Of a DNA stretch of 48,742 nucleotides, positions 8,255-16,470 are shown piece after piece (the stretch's first letter is position 1; the number at the start of each line of letters is the position of its first letter). Source of the stretch: Nocardia sp. CY41 (GTDB lineage Bacteria > Actinomycetota > Actinomycetes > Mycobacteriales > Mycobacteriaceae). Where the stretch lies: NCBI RefSeq assembly GCF_009829325.1, contig NZ_VUOS01000011.1, positions 1-48,742 on the forward strand. Direction: 5' to 3'. The notes under the pieces are model-generated. The model saw only the letters and a program-made list of their open reading frames with translations. It was not told the origin of the DNA and searched no databases. The translations under genes were made by a program, and so were the position numbers.

Positions 8255-8420
8255 AGGAGGGTCGTTGCGTCAGCAACCCGAACAGGCTACATGAGCGGCA
8301 GCTGAGCAGTGAAATCGCCCCGGCGTGCGGTCCGGGCGCGCACGCGGCCGCTCCGCGCGTTCGCCTCCGTAGGAAGGGGGAACGGCGGCACCGCCCGGAC
8401 CGTCCGCTTAGGGTGGATCC

Positions 8421-9809
8421 ATGCCGACCGGACTCGTCGCCAGCGACCTGCCCGCGGGTCGCGTGCGACGCCGTGCGGCGCTGGCCGTGGTGGTGGTGCT
8501 GCTCTGCGGTCTCGTCCTCGCCCTGGCGTACGCGAACAAGGCGCGCTGTGCTGGGGCGCCGTTCGACCGGGACGGGCGCAGCACGGTTTTCGATGTCGTC
8601 AAGGACTCGGACGTCTGCTACTCGGACATCCAGTTCCTCTGGCTCGGCAGAGACATCAACGAACACGTCTTCCCCTACGTGACCGGCGGCATCACCGACG
8701 ACGGCGCGTTGGTTGGCGGCGCGGTGGAGTACCCCGTGCTCAGCGGTGTGCTGATGTGGCTCGGCGCGATCGGCGCGCACAACGACGCCGATTTCCTGCG
8801 GTACTCGGCGCTGCTGCTGGCGCCGTTCGCCCTGCTGACCGCGTGGATGCTGGCTCGCCTGGCCGGCTGGGCCGCCCTGTTGTGGGCCGCAGGCCCGCCG
8901 CTGGTGCTGTACGCGTTCCACAATTGGGAGCTCCCGGTGGTGTGCACCGCGGTAGCGGCCGTCTACGTGATGGCGGCGCCGACCCGGTACTCCGTGCGGA
9001 CCAGGGGGATCGTGGCCGCGGTGCTGCTCGGGCTCGGATTCTGTCTCAAGCTGTACCCGGGGATCTTCGTGTTACCCCTGCTGGCGTATGTGCTGACCGG
9101 GGGCGAGCGTGCGGGAGAAGGGCCGCAGCGCAGGCTGGACGTCCGAGGCGCTCTGCTCACCGCGGCCGCGGCGATCGGCACCGTCGTCGCGGTGAACCTG
9201 CCGTTCGCGCTCGCGGGGTACGAGGGCTGGCGCGCGTCGATCACCTTCCAGCAATTGCGGCAGGCCGACATCACCACGAATTCCATCTGGTACTGGGGAC
9301 TTCGGCCGATCTTCGGTCCGGACGCGCGCAGCGAGGCGGCATTCCAGCAAGTGGTCTCGGTCGCTTCCCCGCTGCTCGTGCTCGCGGCGTTCGCGCTGGC
9401 CATGTGGCTCGGAGGGATGCGTTACCGGGCGACAGGCGTGTTCCCCTGGGTCGGGGTCAGCGGCGCGATGCTGTGTGGATTCCTGTTGTTCCACAAGGTG
9501 CATTCACCGCAGTACACGCTATGGCTCGTGCCGTTCCTGGTGCTGCTCGAGGTGCCGTGGTGGTTGATCGGCAGTTATCTCGTCGCCGACGCGGCGATCG
9601 GCATCGGGGTGTTCCGGTACTTCTACTCGATGGGTTCGGGCACCGCGGTCGAGCAGATGGAGAATGTCGTCGAGTTCGGGGTGTGGGGGCGCGCGAGCCT
9701 GCTCGTCGTGTTGTTCTTCGTGTTCCTGTGGGCGTTGCCGCGCGGGAGCCGGTCGGCGTCGTCCCCGTTGCCGCGGTCCGACCCCCGCAATCTGGTCCCG
9801 GTCGTCTAA
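8421..9809 (+). CDS. GT87-like (DUF2029) polytopic membrane glycosyltransferase
   Basis: Integral membrane protein (462 aa) with about ten hydrophobic segments, resembling GT-C fold mannosyltransferases of family GT87, which use polyprenyl-phosphate sugars outside the membrane. It shares signature segments with the GT87-like gene at 29520-31250: EYPVLSG, KLYP, and SPQYTLWLVP (SPQYSLWLVP there). An extracytoplasmic loop after the first helix holds CYSDIQFLW. The ATG at 8421 follows TAGGGT with a 6-base gap, suggesting a leaderless mRNA. Divergent from rpsF; its 3' end overlaps the convergent CGNR gene by 4 bases. Donor, acceptor and activity are not known from sequence. Confidence 0.75.
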   Translation: MPTGLVASDLPAGRVRRRAALAVVVVLLCGLVLALAYANKARCAGAPFDRDGRSTVFDVVKDSDVCYSDIQFLWLGRDINEHVFPYVTGGITDDGALVGGAVEYPVLSGVLMWLGAIGAHNDADFLRYSALLLAPFALLTAWMLARLAGWAALLWAAGPPLVLYAFHNWELPVVCTAVAAVYVMAAPTRYSVRTRGIVAAVLLGLGFCLKLYPGIFVLPLLAYVLTGGERAGEGPQRRLDVRGALLTAAAAIGTVVAVNLPFALAGYEGWRASITFQQLRQADITTNSIWYWGLRPIFGPDARSEAAFQQVVSVASPLLVLAAFALAMWLGGMRYRATGVFPWVGVSGAMLCGFLLFHKVHSPQYTLWLVPFLVLLEVPWWLIGSYLVADAAIGIGVFRYFYSMGSGTAVEQMENVVEFGVWGRASLLVVLFFVFLWALPRGSRSASSPLPRSDPRNLVPVV

Positions 9810-10339
9810 GGCCCGCCGTGCCGGGCCCGGAAGGCGGCGCTCTTGGCGCGATTGCCGCACAGCGTCATGTCGCACCAGCGGCGCGAGCCGCCGCGGGAAG
9901 TGTCCACGTAGAGCCGGGTGCACGCGGGTCGGCCGCACTCTTTGACGAGTGCCCCGCTACCCGATAGCTCGATCGCGGACCGGGCGATGGCGGCCAGCGC
10001 CGCGTCCGCGTCGCCGGAGCGGACGACCGTGCCGTCGGCGCGCAGGCTGATCGACGGTGGTGCGGCGTCGGCGAACGCGTTGACCGTCCGACGGTCGGCG
10101 TCATCGAAGATATGTCCCTCGGCGGCGGCGAACGCCATGCGGTAAGCCGCCTCGCGCAGACGGACCGCACGGGCGAGGGTGTCGGCGTCGCTGTGCGGGG
10201 GGCGGTCGAGCAGCCCCGCGGCGACGATCCAGTCGGCGAGCACGGCGGGGGTGGCGAGAATGTCCTCGAACGTGGACGACCGTGCCTTGACGGTGCCCGC
10301 GAAATCCAGGGCGAGGTTGCCGCTCACAAAGGTGAACAC
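9806..10339 (-). CDS. CGNR zinc-finger transcriptional regulator
   Basis: Regulator of the ABATE-CGNR family (177 aa). The N-terminal part has the family entry motif FVSGNLALDFAGT. The C-terminal zinc finger is CGRPACTRLYVDTS...RRWCDMTLCGNRAK, with the name-giving CGNR. I use the GTG at 10339 rather than an upstream ATG at 10396, because the longer form would place one operator inside the gene; also TATCAT lies exactly 6 bases before this GTG, fitting a leaderless promoter. Divergent from the EamA exporter, with two matching palindromes between. It probably represses both itself and the exporter and responds to an exported compound. Confidence 0.85.
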   Translation of the reverse strand: MFTFVSGNLALDFAGTVKARSSTFEDILATPAVLADWIVAAGLLDRPPHSDADTLARAVRLREAAYRMAFAAAEGHIFDDADRRTVNAFADAAPPSISLRADGTVVRSGDADAALAAIARSAIELSGSGALVKECGRPACTRLYVDTSRGGSRRWCDMTLCGNRAKSAAFRARHGGP

Positions 10340-10349
10340 CCTCGCATGA

Positions 10350-10408
10350 TAACCGCCTTGACAGGTTAGTTCGGCGGATGCGACCGTGATAACCACCCTA
10401 GGTGGTTA
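10350..10408. promoter_or_regulatory. Two 19-bp operators between CGNR regulator and EamA exporter
   Basis: TAACCACCCTAGGTGGTTA (10390-10408) is palindromic, 8+3+8. TAACCGCCTTGACAGGTTA (10350-10368) is a weaker copy of the same form. Their starts are 40 bp apart, about four helical turns, so a regulator could bind both on one face. The first overlaps the regulator's putative -10; the second lies 16 bp before the exporter GTG. Confidence 0.75.
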
Positions 10409-10424
10409 GTTGTAGGGAGGTTCC

Positions 10425-11324
10425 GTGCAGAGTCGATTCGCGATGGCGGCCGCGCAACCGCTGTTCGTCGTGTTGTGGAGCAGCGCGTTCATCGCCGGTG
10501 TGATCGGGGTGGGCGCCGCGCCGCCGCTGATGGTGTTGTTCGTGCGCTTCGCCGTCGCAGGGGTCCTGCTCATGACGTACGCGGTCCTCGCGCATGCCAC
10601 GTGGCCGCGCGGTCGCACGCTGCGGCACGTGCTCGTCGCTGGGTTGCTGATGCAGATGGTCCAGTTCGGAGCCTTCTACACGGCGATGGCCGAGCATGTC
10701 TCGGCGGCGGTGATCGCGCTGGTGCAGGGCCTGAATCCGGTGGTCATCGCGCTGTGCGCCGGACTGATCGGCGAGGTGGTCACGCTGCGGCAGTGGTTCG
10801 GCTTCGGCATCGGCGGAATCGGGGTCGCCCTGGCCGTGTTCGACCAGTCCCACTTCTCCGCGACCGGACTGCTGTTGTGCGTGGTGGGACTGCTCGGTCT
10901 GAGCATCGGCACCGTCTATCAGAAGCGGTTCGCGCCCGCCGTCGATCCGAGAGCCTCCACGGCGTTGCACGTGGCGGTGAGCGCGCCGATCGCCGGGGCG
11001 CTGGTCTGGGTGTCGGGCCAGACCCAGGTGTGGGACGCGGGCCGGTTCGCCGGGTCGCTCGTCTGGATGGTGCTGGTGAACTCCATGGCCGCGTTCCTGC
11101 TGCTCAACGCCATGCTGCGGCGGTGGGACGCGACCAGGGTCGGCAAACTGTTCTTCGCGACGCCCGCCGTGACCGCGATCCTGGCCTGGCTGCTGATCGA
11201 TCAGCCGCTGCGGCTGCCGACCGTCGCCGGGCTCGGCATCGGCCTGGTCGGTCTGGTGTTCGCCGCGCGCACGCCGACCGGATCGGCGGCCGTGGCGCGC
11301 AGGCCGGTGCCCGCGGCGCGGTGA
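10425..11324 (+). CDS. EamA/DMT-family transporter
   Basis: Drug/metabolite transporter superfamily exporter (299 aa, about ten membrane segments arranged as two EamA halves; the first starts PLFVVLWSSAFIAGVIG and the second VDPRASTALHVAVSAPIAGALV). GTG start at 10425 with AGGGAGG upstream. Divergent from a CGNR regulator that probably controls it through the paired operators. Substrate unknown; amino-acid derivatives or drugs are usual for the family. Confidence 0.88.
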   Translation: MQSRFAMAAAQPLFVVLWSSAFIAGVIGVGAAPPLMVLFVRFAVAGVLLMTYAVLAHATWPRGRTLRHVLVAGLLMQMVQFGAFYTAMAEHVSAAVIALVQGLNPVVIALCAGLIGEVVTLRQWFGFGIGGIGVALAVFDQSHFSATGLLLCVVGLLGLSIGTVYQKRFAPAVDPRASTALHVAVSAPIAGALVWVSGQTQVWDAGRFAGSLVWMVLVNSMAAFLLLNAMLRRWDATRVGKLFFATPAVTAILAWLLIDQPLRLPTVAGLGIGLVGLVFAARTPTGSAAVARRPVPAAR

Positions 11325-11325
11325 C

Positions 11326-11949
11326 CTACTTGCGCCCGCTCTGCCACTGCATGCCCCACTGATAGGCCTGGTCGAGTTCCCGCTGGGCGCCGTCGACGTA
11401 GTGCACTTCGCGATGCACGGTGATCCCGGCCCCCTGATTCTGCAGCAGGGCGATGGCGCACGAGCGGGCGCCGTCCACCGGAGAGTCGAGGCGCATCTCG
11501 ACCTGCGGGCCTGCTGTGGGATAGAGCGTCACCACGCCGTCGGCGGCGGCCCAGTTGGGCACGCCCTCGTAGATGAAGGCGAAGATCAGGATGCGCCGGA
11601 ACAGCTCCGGCCGGGCCAGATCGATGTGCAGGTTCTCGCCGGAGGCGGCCGAACCGCTGCGATCGTCGCCGTCGAGCCGGATATAGGGCTCGCCCTCCAG
11701 CGTGCCGAAATTGTTCCCGATCGCCTGGACCACGCCTTTGGCGCCGTTGGACAGTTCGTAGAGACAGCCGAGGTCCAGATCCACGGGCTTGGACCGGCGG
11801 AAGAAGCCCCTGGATCCGCTCGACCAGTTCAGGTTGACCCGCATGGTGCCCTGCTGCTCACCCGGCTTGGTCAGGTTGATGCTCGGTGTCGCCTTCGACA
11901 GGGTCACCTTGGACAGGTTGACGCCGCCGGGGTTGTCGTCGATCGCCAT
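11326..11949 (-). CDS. TerA/TerD-family protein
   Basis: TerD-domain protein (207 aa), closest in look to the TerA type. It opens with repeated NLSK/LSK segments (VNLSKVTLSKATPSINLTK), then has VDLDLGCLYEL and RLDGDDRSG, the acidic positions used for Ca binding in the family, and ends in a conserved region with EVHYVDGAQRELD. Start ATG at 11949, preceded by AGGGGGG; an open frame upstream lacks Ter similarity. Last gene of the terD-terC-terA strand, separated from terC by a hairpin. Family members form scaffolds in Ter stress-response systems and are not necessarily linked to tellurite. Confidence 0.85.
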   Translation of the reverse strand: MAIDDNPGGVNLSKVTLSKATPSINLTKPGEQQGTMRVNLNWSSGSRGFFRRSKPVDLDLGCLYELSNGAKGVVQAIGNNFGTLEGEPYIRLDGDDRSGSAASGENLHIDLARPELFRRILIFAFIYEGVPNWAAADGVVTLYPTAGPQVEMRLDSPVDGARSCAIALLQNQGAGITVHREVHYVDGAQRELDQAYQWGMQWQSGRK

Positions 11950-11978
11950 GGCGCGATCCCCCCTCTGTGGAAATGAGA

Positions 11979-12016
11979 GCGGCAGCGGCCATCCGTGGGG
12001 ATGGGGCCGCTGCCGC
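11979..12016 (-). terminator. Hairpin between terC-like and terA-like genes
   Basis: Perfect 12-bp stem, GCGGCAGCGGCC (11979-11990) with its complement at 12005-12016, and a 14-base loop. It lies after the TerC stop and 29 bp before the next start, so it could terminate or attenuate between the genes. Confidence 0.7.
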
Positions 12017-12043
12017 AACGGGTCTTGGGCTGCTTGCCGGAGA

Positions 12044-13144
12044 TCAGCCTACCGGCGTCGGTTCCGGTTCGCTGTCCAGTTCCTCCTCGTCCGCTCGGCG
12101 GTTGCGGACGATGCTCGTGACGAACGCCGCGCCGATGAACGCGACGCCGACCAGGCCGGTGACGAGCTCGTTGATGTGCACGCCGATCGAGACGAGCAGG
12201 ATCGCCGCGAGCGCGCCGATCGCCCAGTGCGCGCCGTGCTCCAGGTAGACGTACTCCGACAGCGTGCCCTTGCGAACCAGGTAGACCGTGATCGACCGGA
12301 CGAACATGGCGCCGATCAGGCCGAGGCCGAGCGCGATGATGATCGGGTCGGAGGTGATGGCGAACGCGCCGATCACGCCGTCGAACGAGAACGAGGCGTC
12401 GAGCACCTCCAGGTAGAGGAACAGGAAGAAGCCCGCCTTACCGGTGGCCTTGGCCAGCTCCGACGGGCCGCCTTCGGTGTGCTCCTCGGTGTGGAACATC
12501 GAGCCCAAGCCGTCCACCGCGATGTAGGTGATCATGCCGAGCAGCCCCGCCACCAGGACGGTCGAGCGGTGCGCCTCGTCGGCGATGTACTCCGCGGTGA
12601 GGATCAGCCCTCCGCCGGCGACCACGATGGAGAGCATGTCCAGCTTGCCCGCCTTGGCCAGCGGCCGCTCCAGCCAGCTCAGCCAGGTGATGTCGCGTTC
12701 CTCGAAGATGAAGTTGAGGAACAGCAGCGCGAGGAACATGCCGCCGAAGGCAGCGATCTGCGGGTGCGCGTCGGTGAGCAGTTTCTCGTAGCTCGGGCTG
12801 CCGTCCGGGAAGGTCAGCGCGTCGCCCGGGGGCGGATTGAGGGCCAGGTCGAAGGCCTCCACCGGGTTCAGTCCGGCCGTGATCCACACGATGGCGAGCG
12901 GGAAGACCAGACGCATGCCGAACACCGCGATCAACACGCCGATGGTGAGGAAGATCCGCTGCCAGAAGGCGCTCATACGTTCGAGCACGGTGGCGTTGAT
13001 CACGGCGTTGTCGAACGACAGCGACACCTCCAGGATGCCGAGGATCGCGACGAGCGCGAGGGCGGTCGGGCCGCCGTACAACACCGCCACGACCAGGGAC
13101 AGCACCGTGATGACGAGGGACATGCCGAATATGCGCAGGACCAC
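12044..13144 (-). CDS. TerC-like membrane protein (DUF475)
   Basis: Polytopic membrane protein (366 aa) of the TerC superfamily, DUF475 branch. Two related half-sites hold membrane-embedded acidic residues, EVSLSFDNAVINATVL near residue 40 and DASFSFDGVIGAFAI near residue 235, the family hallmark and probable metal or cation sites. The acidic C-terminus is EEELDSEPEPTP. GTG start at 13144 after AAAGGTC. Downstream of terD on the same strand. In Ter systems it is the membrane partner of TerD proteins; related proteins elsewhere handle Mn export, so transport of a divalent metal is plausible but not shown. Confidence 0.9.
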   Translation of the reverse strand: MVLRIFGMSLVITVLSLVVAVLYGGPTALALVAILGILEVSLSFDNAVINATVLERMSAFWQRIFLTIGVLIAVFGMRLVFPLAIVWITAGLNPVEAFDLALNPPPGDALTFPDGSPSYEKLLTDAHPQIAAFGGMFLALLFLNFIFEERDITWLSWLERPLAKAGKLDMLSIVVAGGGLILTAEYIADEAHRSTVLVAGLLGMITYIAVDGLGSMFHTEEHTEGGPSELAKATGKAGFFLFLYLEVLDASFSFDGVIGAFAITSDPIIIALGLGLIGAMFVRSITVYLVRKGTLSEYVYLEHGAHWAIGALAAILLVSIGVHINELVTGLVGVAFIGAAFVTSIVRNRRADEEELDSEPEPTPVG

Positions 13145-13260
13145 GCTGGGACCTTTCGTGAGTGAAAAACGAGGCGGCGACGGTTGCTACCAGCGTGGCT
13201 GCTGGATCGCCGGTTGTCCAACGCGCTCCCAGGGCGCCGGCATGCCTGGGTCGCACGACG

Positions 13261-13284
13261 AGGGGGCCCGTCACCGGGCCCCCT
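13261..13284 (-). terminator. Terminator downstream of terD
   Basis: AGGGGGCCCG (13261-13270) and CGGGCCCCCT (13275-13284) form a perfect 10-bp stem with loop TCAC, 20 bases past the terD stop. terC would then need its own promoter or read-through. Confidence 0.85.
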
Positions 13285-13303
13285 GCGAACAGCGAAGTGT
13301 CCC

Positions 13304-13879
13304 TTAGACGTTCACGCCGTAGTCGCGGGCGATGCCCGCCAGACCCGAGGCGTAACCCTGGCCGATCGCGCGGAACTTCCACTCCGCGCCGTTGCGGTAC
13401 AGCTCGCCGAAGACCATCGCGGTCTCGGTCGAGGCGTCCTCGGTCAGGTCGTAGCGGGCGAGCTCCTCGCCGTTGCTGCGGTCCACGACGCGGATGTAGG
13501 CGTTGCGGACCTGACCGAAGGACTGCGACCGGGAGTCGGCATCGTAGATCGAGACCGGGAAGAAGATGCTCTCGATCGTGGGCGGGGTGTTCGCCAGGTC
13601 GACGTTGATGACCTCGTCGTCGCCCTCGCCCTCACCGGTCCGGTTGTCGCCCGCGTGCTCGATCGCGCCCTCAGGCGACCGCAGGTTGTTGAAGAAGACG
13701 AAGTGCTGGTCGGACAGGACCTTCTTGTCCGCGCCGGTCGCGATGGCGCTCGCGTCGAGGTCGAAGTCGGTACCGGTGGTGGTCCGCACATCCCACCCGA
13801 GGCCGACCGCAACAGCAGTGAGGTTAGGCGCCGCCTTGGTCAGCGAGACATTGCCGCCCTTGGACAAACTGACACCCAT
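13304..13879 (-). CDS. terD: TerD-family Ca-binding stress protein
   Basis: Canonical TerD/TerE protein (191 aa, usual length). It starts [15 protein letters not shown] and shows both conserved Ca-binding acidic clusters: FDLDASAI with GADKKV following, and [19 protein letters not shown]. The end has the typical [16 protein letters not shown]. Gene body follows an ATG at 13879; divergent from the five-gene biosynthetic operon across a 145-bp region that must hold promoters both ways. Cytoplasmic scaffold in Ter systems; a direct role in tellurite resistance is not implied. Confidence 0.95.
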   Translation of the reverse strand: MGVSLSKGGNVSLTKAAPNLTAVAVGLGWDVRTTTGTDFDLDASAIATGADKKVLSDQHFVFFNNLRSPEGAIEHAGDNRTGEGEGDDEVINVDLANTPPTIESIFFPVSIYDADSRSQSFGQVRNAYIRVVDRSNGEELARYDLTEDASTETAMVFGELYRNGAEWKFRAIGQGYASGLAGIARDYGVNV

Positions 13880-14012
13880 GCGGGATTCCCTTTCAATAGT
13901 CCGTCATTGGTTCCCAGCATGTCCGAATCGCCGGGTACGCCATACGACAGTAGTAGGTTTCCGCGAACTTGCGTAGGAACCGGCGTAACCCCCGGCGAAC
14001 AGGAACATCTCC

Positions 14013-14027
14013 TACCATCGGGGCGTG
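14013..14027 (+). promoter_or_regulatory. Putative leaderless promoter of the Ter biosynthetic operon
   Basis: TACCAT at 14013-14018, six bases, then the GTG at 14025. The same arrangement, TACCAT-N6-GTG, precedes the DUF1707 gene at 34827. There is no clear -35. Confidence 0.5.
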
Positions 14028-15242
14028 GCAGGGCGTAGGCGCGGTTGGTTCCGTTCGTCGGGAAACGACGAGTGGATCGAACACGCCCGCGCCACCCTGG
14101 CGACGGCGTTCCTCGACATGGACCGGCGGCAGAGCGCGGCCGAGGCGGCGGTGCACGCCGCCGAGCAGATTTTCCCGGAGCGGCGGATCGGCGCGCGCTG
14201 GGAACCGGTGCGGCACAGATGTTATGGCGCGGCGGAGGTGTACCTGACGCTGAGCGCGGAGCTGGAGGCCGCACAGCAGGGCGGCCCGCCGGTCCCGCAG
14301 GGCCGGGAGCGCGTCGACGCCGCGGTACGGCAGCTGACCGACGCGGCGCGCGCGGTCGACGAGTTCTACCGCGGCGACCAGGGCAAGCTCGAAGAGGCGG
14401 TGGCCGTGCTCGGTGCGGTGCCGCAGTTGGTGCAGCAGGTGACGGCCGCCGCGGCCGGTGTGCGCGCCCGGGCCGCCGAATCGGAGTTCGAGCACTATCC
14501 GTCGGTGCGCCTGCGTGCCGCCGCCGTCGATGAGGCGCTGGTCACACTGGAGGCGGCGGGTGCGGGCGCACCCACGAGCACGGTACGGGAGGCCGCGAAC
14601 CGGCTGCAGGCGGCCACCGGCGAGCTGGCGGATGCCCTGGCGCAAGCCCCATCTCGGGCCGGGGCGGCGAACACCGCGATATCGTCCGTGACAACCCGCC
14701 TTGCCGCCGTCCGGACCAGGGCGGAGGGGGTTCCGCAGGCGTTCTCGGCGCTGCTGCGCGAGTTCAATGCTGCGAGTTCGGCCGATCTGGCTAACAATGA
14801 GCGGGAAAGCCAGCGAGCCATCGAGGCCGCGGACGCGGCCCTCGGCAGGGCACGTGCGGCGGCGGTGGCGAACGATCCGGAGTTAGCACTTGATCTGACC
14901 ACATCCGCGCGCGGGTACCTAGCCGAGGCCGAGCAGCGAGTCGACGCCGTCACCAAGCGGCTGACCCTGCTGCGTGCGATTCGGTCCGACCCGCAAGAAC
15001 AGGTTAAGGCCGTACGATTCCGGCTGCGGGACGCGCAAATGCTCGCGGTGAGCCGCGGGCTGGTCGCCGAATGGGGTTCGGTGCTCGACGCGCAAGCGGC
15101 GCGGATCGACCGAATCAGCGAAACACTGTCGGGGCGTCACCCCGACTACTGGGCCTATGTGGCGGAACTGGATGCCGTCACCGATTTCATAGCCGGGGTA
15201 GTGGATCGAATGAGAAGACAAGCAGGACCACGACGAGAATGA
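14025..15242 (+). CDS. Helical (coiled-coil-like) Ter-operon protein
   Basis: 405-aa protein, rich in Ala, Arg, Glu and Gln with few Gly or Pro over most of its length, so mainly long helices and likely coiled coil (for example AAEQRVDAVTKRLTLLRAI). No signal peptide, membrane helix or catalytic motif is visible. The N-terminus GRRRGWFRSSGND is strongly basic. GTG start is chosen from the -10-like element 6 bases before it. First gene of the operon, 13 bases before the CitE-like gene, so probably a structural or scaffold partner of the enzymes. I recognise no family beyond this context. Confidence 0.8.
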   Translation: MAGRRRGWFRSSGNDEWIEHARATLATAFLDMDRRQSAAEAAVHAAEQIFPERRIGARWEPVRHRCYGAAEVYLTLSAELEAAQQGGPPVPQGRERVDAAVRQLTDAARAVDEFYRGDQGKLEEAVAVLGAVPQLVQQVTAAAAGVRARAAESEFEHYPSVRLRAAAVDEALVTLEAAGAGAPTSTVREAANRLQAATGELADALAQAPSRAGAANTAISSVTTRLAAVRTRAEGVPQAFSALLREFNAASSADLANNERESQRAIEAADAALGRARAAAVANDPELALDLTTSARGYLAEAEQRVDAVTKRLTLLRAIRSDPQEQVKAVRFRLRDAQMLAVSRGLVAEWGSVLDAQAARIDRISETLSGRHPDYWAYVAELDAVTDFIAGVVDRMRRQAGPRRE

Positions 15243-15255
15243 GGATGGGGCAACG

Positions 15256-16470
15256 ATGACCGCAGGCATCGCCGTCCAGCAGGAGGTTTGCCTGCGGAAA
15301 CGCATGCCGCTGCGCCACTTCCGGCAGTTGCACGGACCGGAGGCGAGACGACTGTTCCACCGGCAGCCCGAACCGTTCGGCGACGACCACACCGATCGCG
15401 AGCTGCTCGCGATCGGGCTCGGCGCAACGCTGTACGCACCGGCGACCAGGCCCGATCTCGCGCTGACGGTCGGCAGGCGCGCCGAGCACGGTGTGTGTTC
15501 GATGGTGATCGACCTCGAAGACGCGGTCGCCGATCACGAGGTGGAGTACGCCAAGCAACAGACCGTCGCCGCGCTCGATCTGCTCGCGGGCAGCCACGAC
15601 GCCAACCCGCTGTTGTTCGTGCGGGTGCGCGACGCGGACACGATCACCGAGCTGATCGAGCAACTCGGACCGGGCGCCAGGGTGCTGACCGGTTTCGTGT
15701 TCCCGAAGTTCGACAGCGTCACCGGCCCGAAGTACCTCAACGCGCTGAACGTGGCGGCCCAGCGGGTGGACCGGCCGCTGTACGGAATGCCGGTGCTGGA
15801 GTCGCCGGGGCTGGTGCACCGGGAGACCCGCGACTACGAGCTCACCCAGATCGCGGCGCTGCTGGCCGCGCACCGGGACCGGGTGCTCGCGGTACGGGTC
15901 GGCGCGACGGACATGTGTTCGACGTTCGGCATCCGGCGCGATCGCGACCTGACGATCTATGACGTGCGCGTGGTCGCCGACGTGATCGCCGACATCGTGA
16001 ACTACCTGGGGCGCGCGGACGGCACCGGTTTCGTCATCACGGGACCGGTGTGGGAGTACTTCGCCGACCACGAACGGATGTTCCGGCCGCTGCTGCGGAC
16101 CGCGCCGTTCGAGGAATCCGACGCGGTGCCGTTCCGGCAGTACCTGGTGAGCCGGGATCTGGACGGCTTGCTGCGGGAGATCACGCTGGACCGGGCCAAC
16201 GGCATCCAGGGCAAGACGGTGATCCACCCGTCGCACGTGGCCGCCGTGCACGCGCTGTCGGTGGTGACGCACGAGGAGTACTCGGACGCGCTGGACATCC
16301 TGCGCGAGGACGTCGGCGGCGTGGCGGCCTCCGGTTACCGGAACAAGATGAACGAGATGCGGCCGCATCGCAGCTGGGCGCGGCAGACGCTGTTGCGTGC
16401 ACGGGTGTTCGGCGTGGCGAACAAGGGAGTTTCCTTCGTGGATCTGCTGACGGCGTTGGTCACCGTATGA
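15256..16470 (+). CDS. HpcH/HpaI aldolase/citrate lyase (CitE)-like enzyme
   Basis: TIM-barrel C-C lyase of the CitE/HpcH family (404 aa), longer than stand-alone CitE (about 290 aa) because of extra sequence at both ends. Visible family motifs are VIDLEDAVADHE (metal and substrate site), VFPKFDS, RVGATDMCSTFG and GKTVIHPSHV. It would cleave or form a C-C bond next to a carboxylate or acyl group using Mg. The ATG at 15256 follows GAGGATGGGG. Its stop overlaps the next start (ATGA). In Ter systems this type is predicted to add or split a side chain of a nucleoside-like metabolite; the substrate is unknown. Confidence 0.87.
   Translation: MTAGIAVQQEVCLRKRMPLRHFRQLHGPEARRLFHRQPEPFGDDHTDRELLAIGLGATLYAPATRPDLALTVGRRAEHGVCSMVIDLEDAVADHEVEYAKQQTVAALDLLAGSHDANPLLFVRVRDADTITELIEQLGPGARVLTGFVFPKFDSVTGPKYLNALNVAAQRVDRPLYGMPVLESPGLVHRETRDYELTQIAALLAAHRDRVLAVRVGATDMCSTFGIRRDRDLTIYDVRVVADVIADIVNYLGRADGTGFVITGPVWEYFADHERMFRPLLRTAPFEESDAVPFRQYLVSRDLDGLLREITLDRANGIQGKTVIHPSHVAAVHALSVVTHEEYSDALDILREDVGGVAASGYRNKMNEMRPHRSWARQTLLRARVFGVANKGVSFVDLLTALVTV

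Noticed and set aside
11326..13879. Tellurite resistance operon
   Set aside because: TerD and TerC families are general stress-system parts. Nothing here shows tellurite as substrate.
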